Shown here: piece after piece, positions 53,690 through 64,000 of the stretch
Layout: each line of letters opens with the position of its first letter
Numbering within the stretch: position 1 is the first letter of the stretch
Source: Terfezia claveryi
Taxonomy: Eukaryota > Ascomycota > Pezizomycetes > Pezizales > Pezizaceae
DNA length: 64,000 nucleotides
Reading direction: 5' to 3'
Assembly: GCA_015179025.1 (NCBI GenBank)
Contig: WHUX01000007.1
Coordinates: forward strand, 1 to 64,000
Notes under the pieces: model-generated
What the model saw: the letters and a program-made list of their open reading frames with translations, nothing else
Told to the model about the DNA's origin: nothing
Database searches by the model: none
Program-made: the position numbers and the translations under genes

Positions 53690-55170
53690 TCAGAGCAGAC
53701 CTTGAGTATGATTCAAGTGGGGTACTGAGTATGAATTCGTTGCTAGGAGTCGTCGGAATAAAAAAAAGTGAGGCTCAACGCAGGAATCAATCCCTATACG
53801 ACGCATTCCCCTGCCTGTACAGTAGTCTCGCAGGACAGGGGTATACCAGGTGGCTCTGAGGCTCCCAACCAATGCCCCGTCTAACAATAGATGTAATATG
53901 GCTTTAACAACATTGCGAAGGCAGTAACGCAGGTATGACAGATCTCGCTCATGCCGTTCATCTCGGGAAACTCCCGCTGGGCTGCCGCTGATAATCCTTG
54001 ATTCAGGCACATATTAAGTAGTAACAGGAACAATGCTGTGCCAGCATGTATCCTCGAATTCGGAGGCTTTTGGACGGACCGGCCGGACCGGCCGGACTCA
54101 GCATTTCACAATCTCCAGATACCCTGAACCCTTACGTATATGTCATATGTATACCCATGAGATATAATGTATGTTAACCCCGACTACAATAACCCATCGG
54201 CATAAGATTGTGCTTGGCCACAATGTGTTGAGGTCATGTCTGTGAGTAGCAAAGGGCTGTAGCGTCCGGGTATCATGCCCTAGTATTGTAACCGGACTAA
54301 CTCTGACCTCGAATAGCCCTTGGTGACTTGGCATCCCCAAAGAGTAGCAAGGCAGTTCCGCTCTTGACCTAGGATTGAATTTACAAATTCCGGTTAGTGA
54401 ACCAGACTACGGTTAGTGGGCTATTGCCAATACCATCTCGACAGATTCATATGAACATGAAATGCACAATTTAGAGCAAGTCAATCCTAGTGCAGCTCAC
54501 TACTTAAGAACTATTGACTCTAAGTTGCCATTTATAAAGGTCCTTATTATGGTCATAAAACATCAAATATTGTTGAGTCAACAAATAATGTTACGCTCCA
54601 TTTTCATGCCAACTACTACCATTTCGGACAATTGATATACACAATTACAGACTAGTCAGATTTGGTCACTTGGAAACACCTACTTCAGTTAGTCTGGTTC
54701 TGTTCAGCTGGTTGGCTCCTGTTCAGCGCTACTCCAATGTCTTGGCTCCGAGCATAGACATGGACATGCGGCCATTTCCAAGCAAATTCAATTCCATGTG
54801 GTCATGCATTTGCTCTTCTTGAGATGATGCTCTTGCTTCACCTCGACCATATGACTACATACCCAAACATTTCCGAGTCGATACATGGTGCAAAACTTAT
54901 GAGAGAAGCATTCTACCTATCTCAATATCTAACGTCCTAGTATCACATGAAATTGGTGCACCTACACAATAGCAGAACAATTGAAGTCGTCCTAAGATCA
55001 AGGGGTTCTTCACGCAGAAGCGCCAAAAATGCTATATCAATACCCCTGTGTCAACAGGGACAAGGAAGTCAAGCATGCCGGAAATATGGGAACTATAGTC
55101 ATAATCGCCGTACTTGCAACGCAGCAGACCAGTTACAATTCTTTCTACCTGAATATGAAGGAAATTAAGA
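53690..55170. other. no gene seen
   Basis: No supported gene. GGACCGGCCGGACCGGCCGGAC (54075-54096) is a short tandem palindrome. TAGTCTGGTT-family ends occur at 54400-54409 (inverted) and 54690-54699. Confidence 0.4.
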
Positions 55171-55253
55171 GGACGGCATGGATAGGGAGAGCATTGAAGA
55201 TATCGAGGAGGAAGAAATAGAGGAGGAAGACCTGGAGGGAGAGGATCTGGGGG

Positions 55254-55412
55254 AAGGAGAGGAAGAAGAGGAAGAAGAGGAAGAAGAGGAAGAAGAGGAA
55301 GAAGAGGAAGAAGAGGAAGAAGAGGAAGAAGAGGAAGAAGAAGAGGAAGAAGAGGAAGGAGAGGGAGAAGAGGAAGAAGAGGAAGAAGAGGAAGAAGAGG
55401 AAGAAAAGGAAG
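55254..55412 (+). repeat. GAAGAG microsatellite (would encode poly-Glu)
   Basis: About 26 units of a GAAGAAGAG/GAAGAG pattern with few interruptions. The containing frame (55178-55474) is almost entirely glutamate, and I do not count it as a gene. Confidence 0.9.
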
Positions 55413-55562
55413 AGACATGGAGAAAGAAAAAAGTAATAAATCAAGCTGAGTGTAGGGAATCCAATTATGCATGAATCTGATTGAGAAGGTGGATCAGATC
55501 TCATAGAATCAGAGCTAGAAAAGTGAATCCAATTGTGCAAAAGGAAACGGAACCAATCATGT

Positions 55563-55700
55563 AGCCAGAGCTGGGAGAGTGTAGGGTAGTGGAGCCAGAC
55601 CTAAAGTACTGTAGCCAGGGCTTGTAGCACGTAGGTAGTGGAGCCAGAGCTGGGAGAGCCTAGCGCAGTGAATCCAGCGCTGTGAGCGCCTGGAATAGCA
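55563..55700 (+). repeat. imperfect ~35-bp tandem repeat
   Basis: Units built around GTGGAGCCAGAGCTGGGAGA recur at about 55565, 55590, 55637 and, more loosely, 55669. Confidence 0.7.
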
Positions 55701-56199
55701 GATTGGAATTGGGGAGTGTGGGATAGCTACTAAGATACTTAGAGCAAAGTAGTGAAGTGGTGCTGACCTGGTGCCGAACCGGCAGAGCCTGGGTGAGTGC
55801 CATGTGTAGTGAAGGGTGCCGGGAGTGAGTAGTATACGGTGCCGTGTGAACTGAAGGGTGCCGTGTGTAGCGATCGAAGGCTGCCGAGGTGCCAGGTGTG
55901 CTATGCTGCATTAATGTTTTATGCTCATAGGTAGATTACCTAAGTATGTCGGGATCTAGGAATTTATTCTCGTAACCTCCCCGACACCCCCAAAACAAAC
56001 ATAGTCCAATTAGGAGGTAACACCAACTAAGTGTAAAAAACACGAGAAACGTACAATCCTATTCATGACACCCTATTTACGTGAATAGATTGTTCCTTGG
56101 GAAAACCCCACCACCGAATATATATGCTTGGACAGCCACATACCTCCATTACCCAATGCCGCATATAAACAATCCACCACGAGTGAGTATTCTCTCATC

Positions 56200-57505
56200 C
56201 AATAATCACACACATTAAACAAAACACCATAGATAACTTATCAGTGAGCTGAAACGTTGCTCCATCATAAGAAAACATTCGCCACACATCCCCTGTGGTT
56301 ACAAACCCCTCCTATCTCTCAGATCTTTCATAGCCAGAAGGCATTGCCCAATTGCGGCTCCAAGAGACTCTCTTTTTGCTTCAATTATTAAATATTTCTT
56401 TCTTGAAATAACATCCATAACGACAAACTCTTCGAATCCTGAGTCCTCGGAACAATTTGCTTCTCCCTCAATACTGAGACCCTTTTGCGACCTTTTTTTT
56501 CCTTGGAGTCGTAAAGTACCGGGTAAGCAGAACTAAGTCGCAAACATTCGCCTCCTTGAACTTTTTGAAATCGACTATAGGAGTTGCAACCGCAAGATAC
56601 GGTACGATGCTCTTATAGACTTCCTCCTTGGTGGCTTGCATCGCAGTGTATACCCTGCTTGAACCAACATCTTCTCGGGGCTAATCATCGAGGTCAATCA
56701 TCGTGATGCCGATTCTCTTCTGCACTTCTTCGGTGGTCATATTCCCATACGGCTGACAGCCTAGGAACGGAGTGAAGCGTAAGCAGAACGCAGAGGGGTT
56801 AAGCTGCTGAACGCAATGGGGAACTGCCTATGGGGGCTGAACCCCATAATGTTATTGCTGGCATCCTGTCGTTCATCTTTTATCAATCTGTAAACTGAAC
56901 TTCTCCTTCCATGTCCACAACCACATACTATAAGCAAAACGTTTCAACTTAAAATCGGACTGAAGGACAGAAAAAGTTTCTAAAGCATTTATGCGCCGTA
57001 CACCTCCAGAAACCGTTCTTCACTCTCAGCAATCATGAGCTCTAAGCCCCAGCGCGCTGCGGGAGCTGTGTCAAGTGATATTGGATCGATTGGAATCGCA
57101 TTTTGGTGTAATGGGCCGGGTCCCTTTGTTCCATGTATAGACACAAAGCCTCGTCCCTCTGGCACTGACTCCGTACAATAAGGTTATTTCAACATCATCG
57201 AAGAGAATTCTGAACCGTTCCCGCATTTGCAAATCCGCTGCTTCCAGAGAAGAATTGTGGTGAATATGTCCAGAAGGCTTAACCTCAGAAAAAAACAGAG
57301 TGCTCGTCGTGCCTAACTATAAACACTGTGGTAAAGTCGACAGCAGCTTTGGAGTATTCCGAGCGCTTGTCACGATGAAATCTTCTCTTTTCAAAAACAG
57401 GTCGTTTAGGGGTCCATTGTACGGACCATAGAACTTTGACTCATCAAATTCTCCTTGTGGTAAAGCTGTTGCAAACTGCTTGCGCGTGTAAGTGTCCCAC
57501 GGCAT
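56200..57505 (-). pseudogene. PD-(D/E)XK-like CRN-associated protein, degenerate
   Basis: Starts with an intact 62-codon frame at 57503-57505 (MPWDTYTRKQFATALPQGEF...). Homology to a fungal family then continues in changing frames to about 56200. Recognisable later blocks are IVDFKKFKEANVCDLV (near 56570), a core EEFVVMDV then YLIIEAKRESLGAAIGQCL (56370-56440) and YGFVTTGDVWRMFSYDG (56250-56305). The D...EAK core, followed by a Gln-containing helix and a GFVTTG strand, is the PD-(D/E)XK nuclease-like pattern found with CRN and related proteins in fungi. Several stops and shifts; non-functional. It differs in sequence from the CRN copies at 1628 and 6035, so it is a separate family member. Confidence 0.7.
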
Positions 57506-60500
57506 TGTGTTGGAGAGTGTAAACCGCTAGGACAAAACGTGATCACTCGGTGCTTGGTTTTGCCTAGACACCGATAATATTGTACATATGCTCAGCAGGA
57601 GGTTAGGGTCCTGAAGGCGGAGCGAAGCTTAGTGGACTGAAAGAGAGTGACCCACTAGAGGTCATGTGTTGACACGGCAGGGACAAGTTTTAAAAATAAA
57701 TCACATTGAGCTAACCTCAATTAAGAAGTCTCGCTCGCGAACATCCACATAGCCATAACCCACTACCTACAACCAAAAAAAAAAAAAAAAAAAAAAAATT
57801 ATTCCTCAAACAAAAAATAAATCCGAGTAACCTCCACATACGTGGCTGGGGCCCGACACCCAAAATAATCCCATCTCCTACCAAACTTAATACAAAATAA
57901 TATATCAAACTGGATAGTCTCGTGCCCAGACCCAGGAAGTACGTTCCCTCAGGGTTAGCGACGCGCTATATCGGACTTGGCGGGACACTAAGAAGCATAG
58001 GCCTAGACATTAGAGCCACGACGAATAATAACGTCCCCAATGTGACAAATAAAATATCCCCTAACTCAGAACAATTACTAAGAAAAACATAAAAAGATAA
58101 CGTCAATACCAACGCCCAAAAACAAAATGAAAATTTCCAAAAATAACAATCTTTAAACCTTAACCTCTTTGCAAACGCCTATTAAACAAATATAACAGCT
58201 TCTCCCCATTCAAATTTTCAACCTCCCAAACCTGATTCTTCACCCTTACAAAATCATAACATAACAAATAATGAACTCTCTCTGTTAAAATATCTAAAAT
58301 ATTGAACTTCAATATCTTCATCTAAACTCTTTATCATTATATGCATCTCATATTTGTACTGATTTTCATAAGACTATATAACTTCCTAGTATTCCCAGTA
58401 CAAAGGCCCATTGATTCCAAAGCCCTAGTTTATAACTAGCCGTTGTGCAACTAGGTAGGCTTCAAGAAAGAACTATTATTATATAGTGATTTGCATCACC
58501 CGTGCATTATGTAAGTGTCTTGCTCTAAACACAAAATCAAGGAGGCCCTCCATTTTCAGACCAAAAAGAAAAAGGTCTAAATTGCTGCTCCAACCCTGTG
58601 CACCAAAGGTCCTTATCACTGAAGGAAATCACATATTCCCTTGAACCACTTGCCTTTGAAATGTCTTCTTGAACAACCCAGATAAAAAAACTAGTTCCTC
58701 TCGAAATTAGGTATCATTGGCTGTACACATAGGCTAGTAAATGGCTGTATTTAGGTTCGTTGAACTTATCGTTTCCCGCAACCAGCTAGTCCTCCAGCTT
58801 GCGAATTCTGTTTCTGTCTGAATTGGTCATGGCCGTGATGATAATTTGGGCATTTCGAAGCGTGGGACTCTACCTTCAAGCACAGTATAACAAAACAAAC
58901 TTGAAGTGAATACTTTTAGCAAGTCATGAAATACCCACCCCAGCTCGTGCTCAAGCTTATATATAATCTATATATACACTATCTAGTCATAGGTTACTTA
59001 ATCCTCTCGCGTACGAGCCACATTATATAATTTATATCCTGCAGTTCCGGTAGATATGTTTTCCGAGGTCTCGAAACAGCCGGTCATGATGAAAGTTGAT
59101 TGAAATAATTATTAAACCTGAGGTAGTATAGTGGTATGTCTCTGCGCAATTGCAGGTTTAGTCTGACCATATTGGAATTTTCAGCACTTCAATACAAACA
59201 GTGGTTACATGTAGAGAACATTAGGGTTTTTTTTTTGTTTTTTTATAAGGTCTATACCCGCAATCGACCTAAGGTCATGACTGCGGCTGAATTGGCCGGC
59301 AGGGGATCAGTGCTAGCCTTGCAATCTCCTGGATGTAATATTTTCCGCACTAGGACAGAAAGCGTGGTGCTAGGATCCAGTCTACGATGCACCTCCAGTT
59401 CTCAGCTTTCACAGGTCCGCTGCAGCATTGATAGAACACAGAGATATAGAACGCTACTAAAGACACGGGTCACTACGATTGCGAGATTTTTGTAGTAACG
59501 GTAAAAGGGATTCGGAACCCAAGTTATTAGCCTCAAATTCTGATGGCAACAAGATTGAGAATGAGTTTTTGTGAGCATGATGAGTCGAAGCACACTGTAA
59601 GTGAGATTAACGTATAGTTCTGGAATTACCACTTTATAAAAATTAGAGATACTCGCCAGTTTATTCACGGATTGTAATCCCAGGCGAGCTGCACTGTTGG
59701 GTCACTACTAGTATATCTGTGACTGTGGGTAACAGCTGCATCGCACAGAGTGATTCTTCTCTAAGTAATGGTATGCTATGGTTAGCTGGTAATCTTGGAG
59801 GCACAAACCCGGCTTTCTAAGACAGCTGTGTGGATGATCATGAATGACTATTCCGACTGATAATCTAACTCCAGTGTCGAGAAACGTGAGGTTTGAAAGC
59901 TAGAACAGGTCACTGAAACGATTTTACCTTCGGAGAATATAGGATTCCTAAGGATATATATCTTCACAGGACTGCCTTTCATTGAAACCCATATGCCTGC
60001 CACAGTACGGAAGTTACAATGTACAATACAGAAGTCTTGATTAGACAGACGAATTCACAGCGAACAACATTAACTACACCGAGTGATACAAGGCTGTGGC
60101 TTTCATCTTCCGAGGCTGATGCGCACAAACGGGAACAGACCGGCAAAGTGTGTAAGTTTCTATAACGTCGAAGGGATATCTCTCCCTAGTCTGGTTGGCA
60201 ATCTCTCCCCACTAGAGTTATATATTAACTGCACGACAATCATATATATTGTATGGAGATAAGGTAGTGTGGATGGTATAGGCTCAACCGGAGACTCGGA
60301 CAGAAGCACATGCGGTTCGCCTTTCGTCACCGGTCAGACCCCACTGCTCGATAAATGACCCAATTACCTTATCGAGCAGTTCCAGCCTTCGAGGGCTTGT
60401 CCTATCGTTTTTCTCTGCTGATCTATTCTGATGCTGCTATAACGGTTTTACGCGCAAACATCTTGATAGGCAATAGCTGGGCCCACTGCGTTGGGAATTG

Positions 60501-61380
60501 AGCGTTCTGTTATCCCCACAACCACAAAATATTTGTCATGGCCTTATCTAGAACTCTTCCATACTCATGGATCCCCTATCATTCACTACACCTAGAGTCA
60601 TGTGTATCGAAGAATTTGCTCTACTCGTTGGTCGTTATAGATGAGCTAAAACTCAAAGATATCTCTATCATCGATACTGCCATATCACATTGGGAATAGC
60701 AAGTGCAAGCGATGCTTGACGAAAAGGTGCATGCGGACAAAGCCTTGCTAATTTCTATTAAAGATTCAAACCGCACAATTGGAAGTCTAATCATGTTATA
60801 CGCAGCAGCTGAATTTCAAATAACTATCGCTTTCCCGTGTCTCAATGTCAGCACACATGGATGTGAATAAATTGATTGTATCGTCTCTTGCAACGAAAGT
60901 CCTTTAGGACATTTTTCTAGTATGTGAATCACTTACTACCTCTTCTATTGACAAATACATGTTCTCTCTATCATGTCTGTGGGTGATCTCCAGTACACCA
61001 GCAGAAAGCCTACATCTCTTTCATGCATGGTTCATGCGTCAATGTCAATGTTTGCCTAGTCTGGTTCTGTTTGCCAACCATCCAAGGATATCTGGTAGGA
61101 ATTGTTTGACAACTTTAGAATTTAGGGTGTGTCACGTTGTACTAAATTGCACTCTTACAAGTAGGATTATGGTCATTCAATTGTGGTATTCTATGGTGCC
61201 CATATAAGCTTTATAAAGGAAGCCCTCCGTTATGCTCCCCTCACCATGCAATTTGAAATATCCCCTAACACATAGTCTTGCATCCCTAACACAAAACACT
61301 TCGCCACAGTCTCGTGTGGAGCCTCCTTCCTTACACTTGCTTCTTGAGCCTCTTCTACTATTCCCCGTGCACTATCCACC
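57506..61380. other. no gene supported in 3.9 kb
   Basis: An A-run at 57775-57798. AT-rich DNA to 58500. A tRNA A-box-like TAGTATAGTGGTATG at 59125-59139 without a T-arm. A 12-bp perfect inverted repeat at 60343-60354/60369-60380. TAGTCTGGTT-family ends at 60187 and 61057. A segment at 60620-60900 has coding-like stretches with stops that I cannot place. Confidence 0.4.
60343..60380. repeat. 12-bp perfect inverted repeat, 14-base loop
   Basis: ACTGCTCGATAA ... TTATCGAGCAGT. No T-run follows, and no nearby gene claims it as a terminator. Confidence 0.75.
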
Positions 61381-62307
61381 ATGAGCGAAGGGATGGTATT
61401 CTATGATTCAACGGATGAAGACCAAACAGAGCCCACCGAATGGCACCATGTTTGGGAGGACTCAACAGGCAGCGCAATCAGGTACTTTGCTTCAGAAGCC
61501 GAATATGACACACATCTGCAACGAGTGCGCAGAGCGTCTTTTGGAGGCGAATTTGATGAACGGGAAGAGAACCTCCTGTCTTTGCTACTTCACCCAGACA
61601 CGAGTGAATTTCCAGAATTGGACGACTATAGAGAGAGTTTCATCCAGAATTACTTCCACCTGAAACAGCGTATCGAGCATGAGAGGAAAGGAAACTTGTA
61701 TAGCGAGGGGGAGTTCGATGCGTGGAGTCGTGAGGTGGCAACACTTGAACTCAAAGCAGACCTTCAACAAGTGGTTCTCGAAGGACGACCACCGCATAGA
61801 CAAGAGCACGGTTATGGTATCCGAGCGCTTCATCCAGCAGTCCGCGACCTGATCATCGAACTCTGTGAAGAGCACGAGGGTGCAGTACTCGGAGTCGTGA
61901 TGAAGTCACGCTGGGACAGCGTCCTCATGCATGTTCCCCCATTTGTAGAGCATGTAGGAGAGGATCTGGGAATTCCTTTCAAGGCATGTTTCAGGGCGAG
62001 CGAGCCGCAAGAGGCGGCCTATGTACATCAGCACCTTAGGCTGAGAAAAGACAATAGCGCAATCCGCTTCATCGACGATCTTACTTTCTTATTAGTGCAA
62101 GTCTGGATGAGGTTACATGACGGTCACGAGTTGTATTGCACAAGCCAATGCACCTATCGTGAGGAAATGGGAGCTAGACTCAGAGCACTATACGTCTACG
62201 GATGTCTTGCCCCTGCCAACTCTTACGACGGAGAGCCCAATACCCCGCTTCAGGAGATCCTCGAGGAACATCTTGTAGATGGAGATATACTTTACTACAG
62301 ACAATAG
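61381..62307 (+). CDS. hypothetical acidic protein, 308 aa
   Basis: Not recognised. The ATG follows ACTATCCACC, a good fungal start context, after a C/T-rich leader (CTTCTTGAGCCTCTTCTAC). The protein is acidic and helical without signal peptide or membrane span: an N-terminal region with WHHVWEDSTGSAIRYFA, a middle region EHGYGIRALHPAVRDLIIEL, and a C-terminal region with LYCTSQCTYREEMGARLRAL. No repeats, no zinc pattern, no introns visible. Codon use looks coding throughout. Confidence 0.65.
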   Translation: MSEGMVFYDSTDEDQTEPTEWHHVWEDSTGSAIRYFASEAEYDTHLQRVRRASFGGEFDEREENLLSLLLHPDTSEFPELDDYRESFIQNYFHLKQRIEHERKGNLYSEGEFDAWSREVATLELKADLQQVVLEGRPPHRQEHGYGIRALHPAVRDLIIELCEEHEGAVLGVVMKSRWDSVLMHVPPFVEHVGEDLGIPFKACFRASEPQEAAYVHQHLRLRKDNSAIRFIDDLTFLLVQVWMRLHDGHELYCTSQCTYREEMGARLRALYVYGCLAPANSYDGEPNTPLQEILEEHLVDGDILYYRQ

Positions 62308-63552
62308 AGCGTGGAAAATATTTCAAGTGGACGACAACCTTATTTACCAGGTAGAGGGATAGGGTACATTTTCGGAGGCATATATGAATTATTTATGTGT
62401 TTTTGAAGCCTTGAGAGACTAATCTCAACGAACCACGTTCTCCTTTCTATTATTTTACTTCCCTGTTCATGCTTTCGTCTATTTTTTTTTTCAAGACTGG
62501 AACAACTTCCGCCTCGCCTCATATTCATTTCACTAAATTCTTTTCTAAAATCTCGCAAATCATATTGTGATAGCATGGCTGTGGACCATGAGCTGTCCTT
62601 TGATTTTTCGACTTTCTAGTTAGTCTATATCTTTTCCAACCCTCTTTCTTATATTCTTTAAATGATGATCTCCGTAGGCCCAAGAATTTAGTTTCAGATA
62701 TGATATGACGCTAGAGTATGTGGTATCCTACCTAGGTACTTTCTATTTATTTATATGTATATCTTTCATCTATGGGACGCCTACATTTCTACGGAGTCAG
62801 CATGGACTGCGTAACAACCTCTGGAACCGGTACTGGATCTAGATGCTCTCATATGTGCGCATATCAGGTCTAGGAAGACAGAATGAAACGCAGTAGTCAA
62901 AAATTTGCCAATAAGAATCGATATTAATCAGGGCCGCGAGTAGTTAAAACAGCTAGTCTGCATCAATCATGTACACTTACGTACATATATCGGCAACAAT
63001 CATTGCAATTGATTGCTATGCCTTTAAGTACTTCAAATGTAAGCGCTTATAATCCCATGAGTTTCATGGCAGGAGCTTGTGCATGATGAGTACATGAGTG
63101 CGTATCCAATTGCAACTGCAACGTGTTGGTACTTCCCTGATTAGAAAGTGAGCTAGCCAAGAGCAACTAACTTACTTGGGCAGTCACCAAATGAGGCAGC
63201 AGTCCTACCGTCAACAATAGCCTTGTTCGACGTTCTCCAACTATTTTGTACAATTTCAGGTCGATTTGTGAGATCTGGACATGGTAACCCCAGCTTATGT
63301 ATCAATATCCTAATCTTAACGACCACGTCATGACTAGCCATTGTACAATATCGAGTTCAGTTAGTGGCCATGATTCCATTAAATGCCCAATGATCCAACT
63401 ATCTCACTCCTAGTCAAGGCCATGAATACTGCCCTGTTGTGGGTGTATAAAACTTCACTATGACTATCATAGGTAATCCATCTTGCTACGTAGACACAAC
63501 TCACGCCAGCTCAGAGCTAGTGATTTCCTCTATACCCTACATTCAGAGAAAA
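62308..63552. other. no gene seen
   Basis: AT-rich flank with short frames only. TATAAAAC at 63446-63453 could be the TATA region of the following gene, about 100 bases before its ATG. Confidence 0.4.
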
Positions 63553-64000
63553 ATGCCTGACAACTCTCCTCCGTATTCCAAAGGCTCGGCGTACAGTCTA
63601 GATTCTTATTCTGAAGGTTGGGTACGCTCAGATGCGGGAGAGGGCCCGAATTCAGTCCCGTTTCTACCAATACCCGAGCGATCCAGAGTACTCACATATT
63701 CGTCCGCTCCTGTACAGCACGGGGAAGCTCTCCCGTTGGAGGAGGACGACGACCATATCCTGGTCGACTGGGACAGCCAGGGGAATACCAATGCATGGGT
63801 AAACAAATATACCTCCGCCGATCCGCAAGAACTTTTCGAACCAGTATTGACTTGTAGAACCGCACCAAGTGAGGACGGTATGGAGGGCTATGTGTTGAAT
63901 AATGCAGGTGAGTATGTACTCGCTGGTGAGTCACTGTCAACGCCAGGAGGTGCTACTACCGATCTGTGGCCGCCGCAGGAGCACGATCTGCCCTCTCGGG
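63553..64000 (+). CDS. hypothetical protein, 5' part, runs off the window
   Basis: The ATG at 63553-63555 (context GAGAAAA) opens 149 codons with no stop before the window ends. The product is acidic and rich in Ser, Pro, Glu and Asp (PLEEDDDHILVDWD near residue 70), probably disordered. GTGAGT at 63909 and 63925 could be donors, so the last ~90 bases may be intronic. A TATAAAAC box lies 100 bases upstream. No family recognised. Confidence 0.55.
   Translation, partial: MPDNSPPYSKGSAYSLDSYSEGWVRSDAGEGPNSVPFLPIPERSRVLTYSSAPVQHGEALPLEEDDDHILVDWDSQGNTNAWVNKYTSADPQELFEPVLTCRTAPSEDGMEGYVLNNAGEYVLAGESLSTPGGATTDLWPPQEHDLPSR

Noticed and set aside
55178..55474. 98-codon Glu-rich frame
   Set aside because: It is the direct reading of a GAAGAG microsatellite; the opposite strand gives an equally open Leu-rich frame. 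No evidence of a gene.
59118..59160. A-box-like TAGTATAGTGGTATG suggesting a tRNA
   Set aside because: No matching T-arm, acceptor stem or terminator within 100 bases.
1..64000. CRISPR arrays, bacterial operons, ribosome binding sites
   Set aside because: Introns, poly(A) retroelements, pol III units and fungal protein families show a eukaryotic sequence; no regularly spaced repeat-spacer array is present.

Overview
The window looks like a repeat-rich accessory region of a filamentous ascomycete (Pezizomycotina; a Pezizomycete such as a truffle or morel is possible but unproven). Evidence for this: introns of 50-89 bp with GTAAGT/GTATGT-type donors and TACTAAT/CTGAC-like branch points, a CFEM protein with a GPI-type tail, a fungal-type DUF3445 protein, dispersed 5S-like sequences, and LINE and chromovirus retroelement remains. 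Genes are sparse, and most of the DNA is decayed repeats.

Layout. 1-8.3 kb is a tandem segmental duplication joined at a tRNA-Pro gene; each copy carries a broken Crinkler (CRN)-type gene with a PD-(D/E)XK-like C-terminal region. 8.8-17.6 kb holds a LanC-like gene, a three-exon DUF3445 gene, a tRNA-like/SINE-like unit and an unknown gene. 21.2-24.0 kb holds a CFEM/GPI surface protein and a divergently oriented single-pass membrane protein. 27.0-29.4 kb holds a small tail-anchored coiled-coil gene split by a 5'-truncated LINE with a 13-bp target-site duplication and poly(A). 30.2-34.6 kb holds a membrane/coiled-coil gene, a decayed Ty3/gypsy chromodomain and a two-exon caspase-like gene. 35-40 kb is nested LINE debris. 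41.4-43.2 kb is a ~0.63-kb inverted repeat. 44.7-47.0 kb holds an OTT_1508-type deaminase gene with one frame break. 48-49.6 kb holds a pogo/mariner-like TIR element containing the C-terminal end of a paralogue of the tail-anchored gene. 50.7-51.5 kb holds an unknown gene. 51.8-53.7 kb is more LINE. 56.2-57.5 kb holds a third PD-(D/E)XK-type gene, decayed. 61.4-64.0 kb holds an unknown 308-aa gene and a gene running off the window end.

Together: the recognisable non-housekeeping genes (CRN/PDDEXK twice, a second PDDEXK family member, a caspase-like peptidase and an OTT_1508 deaminase) all belong to families discussed as effectors in biological conflict, immunity or self/non-self recognition. 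Several are broken. I read this as a fast-turnover conflict-gene and transposon region. It is not an operon-like pathway.

The most distinctive signals are: (1) the tail-anchored gene family carried by a TIR element; (2) a LINE 3'-end hairpin whose two arms change together in five copies; (3) the large inverted repeat; (4) three dispersed tRNA-like units sharing an unusual extended middle.
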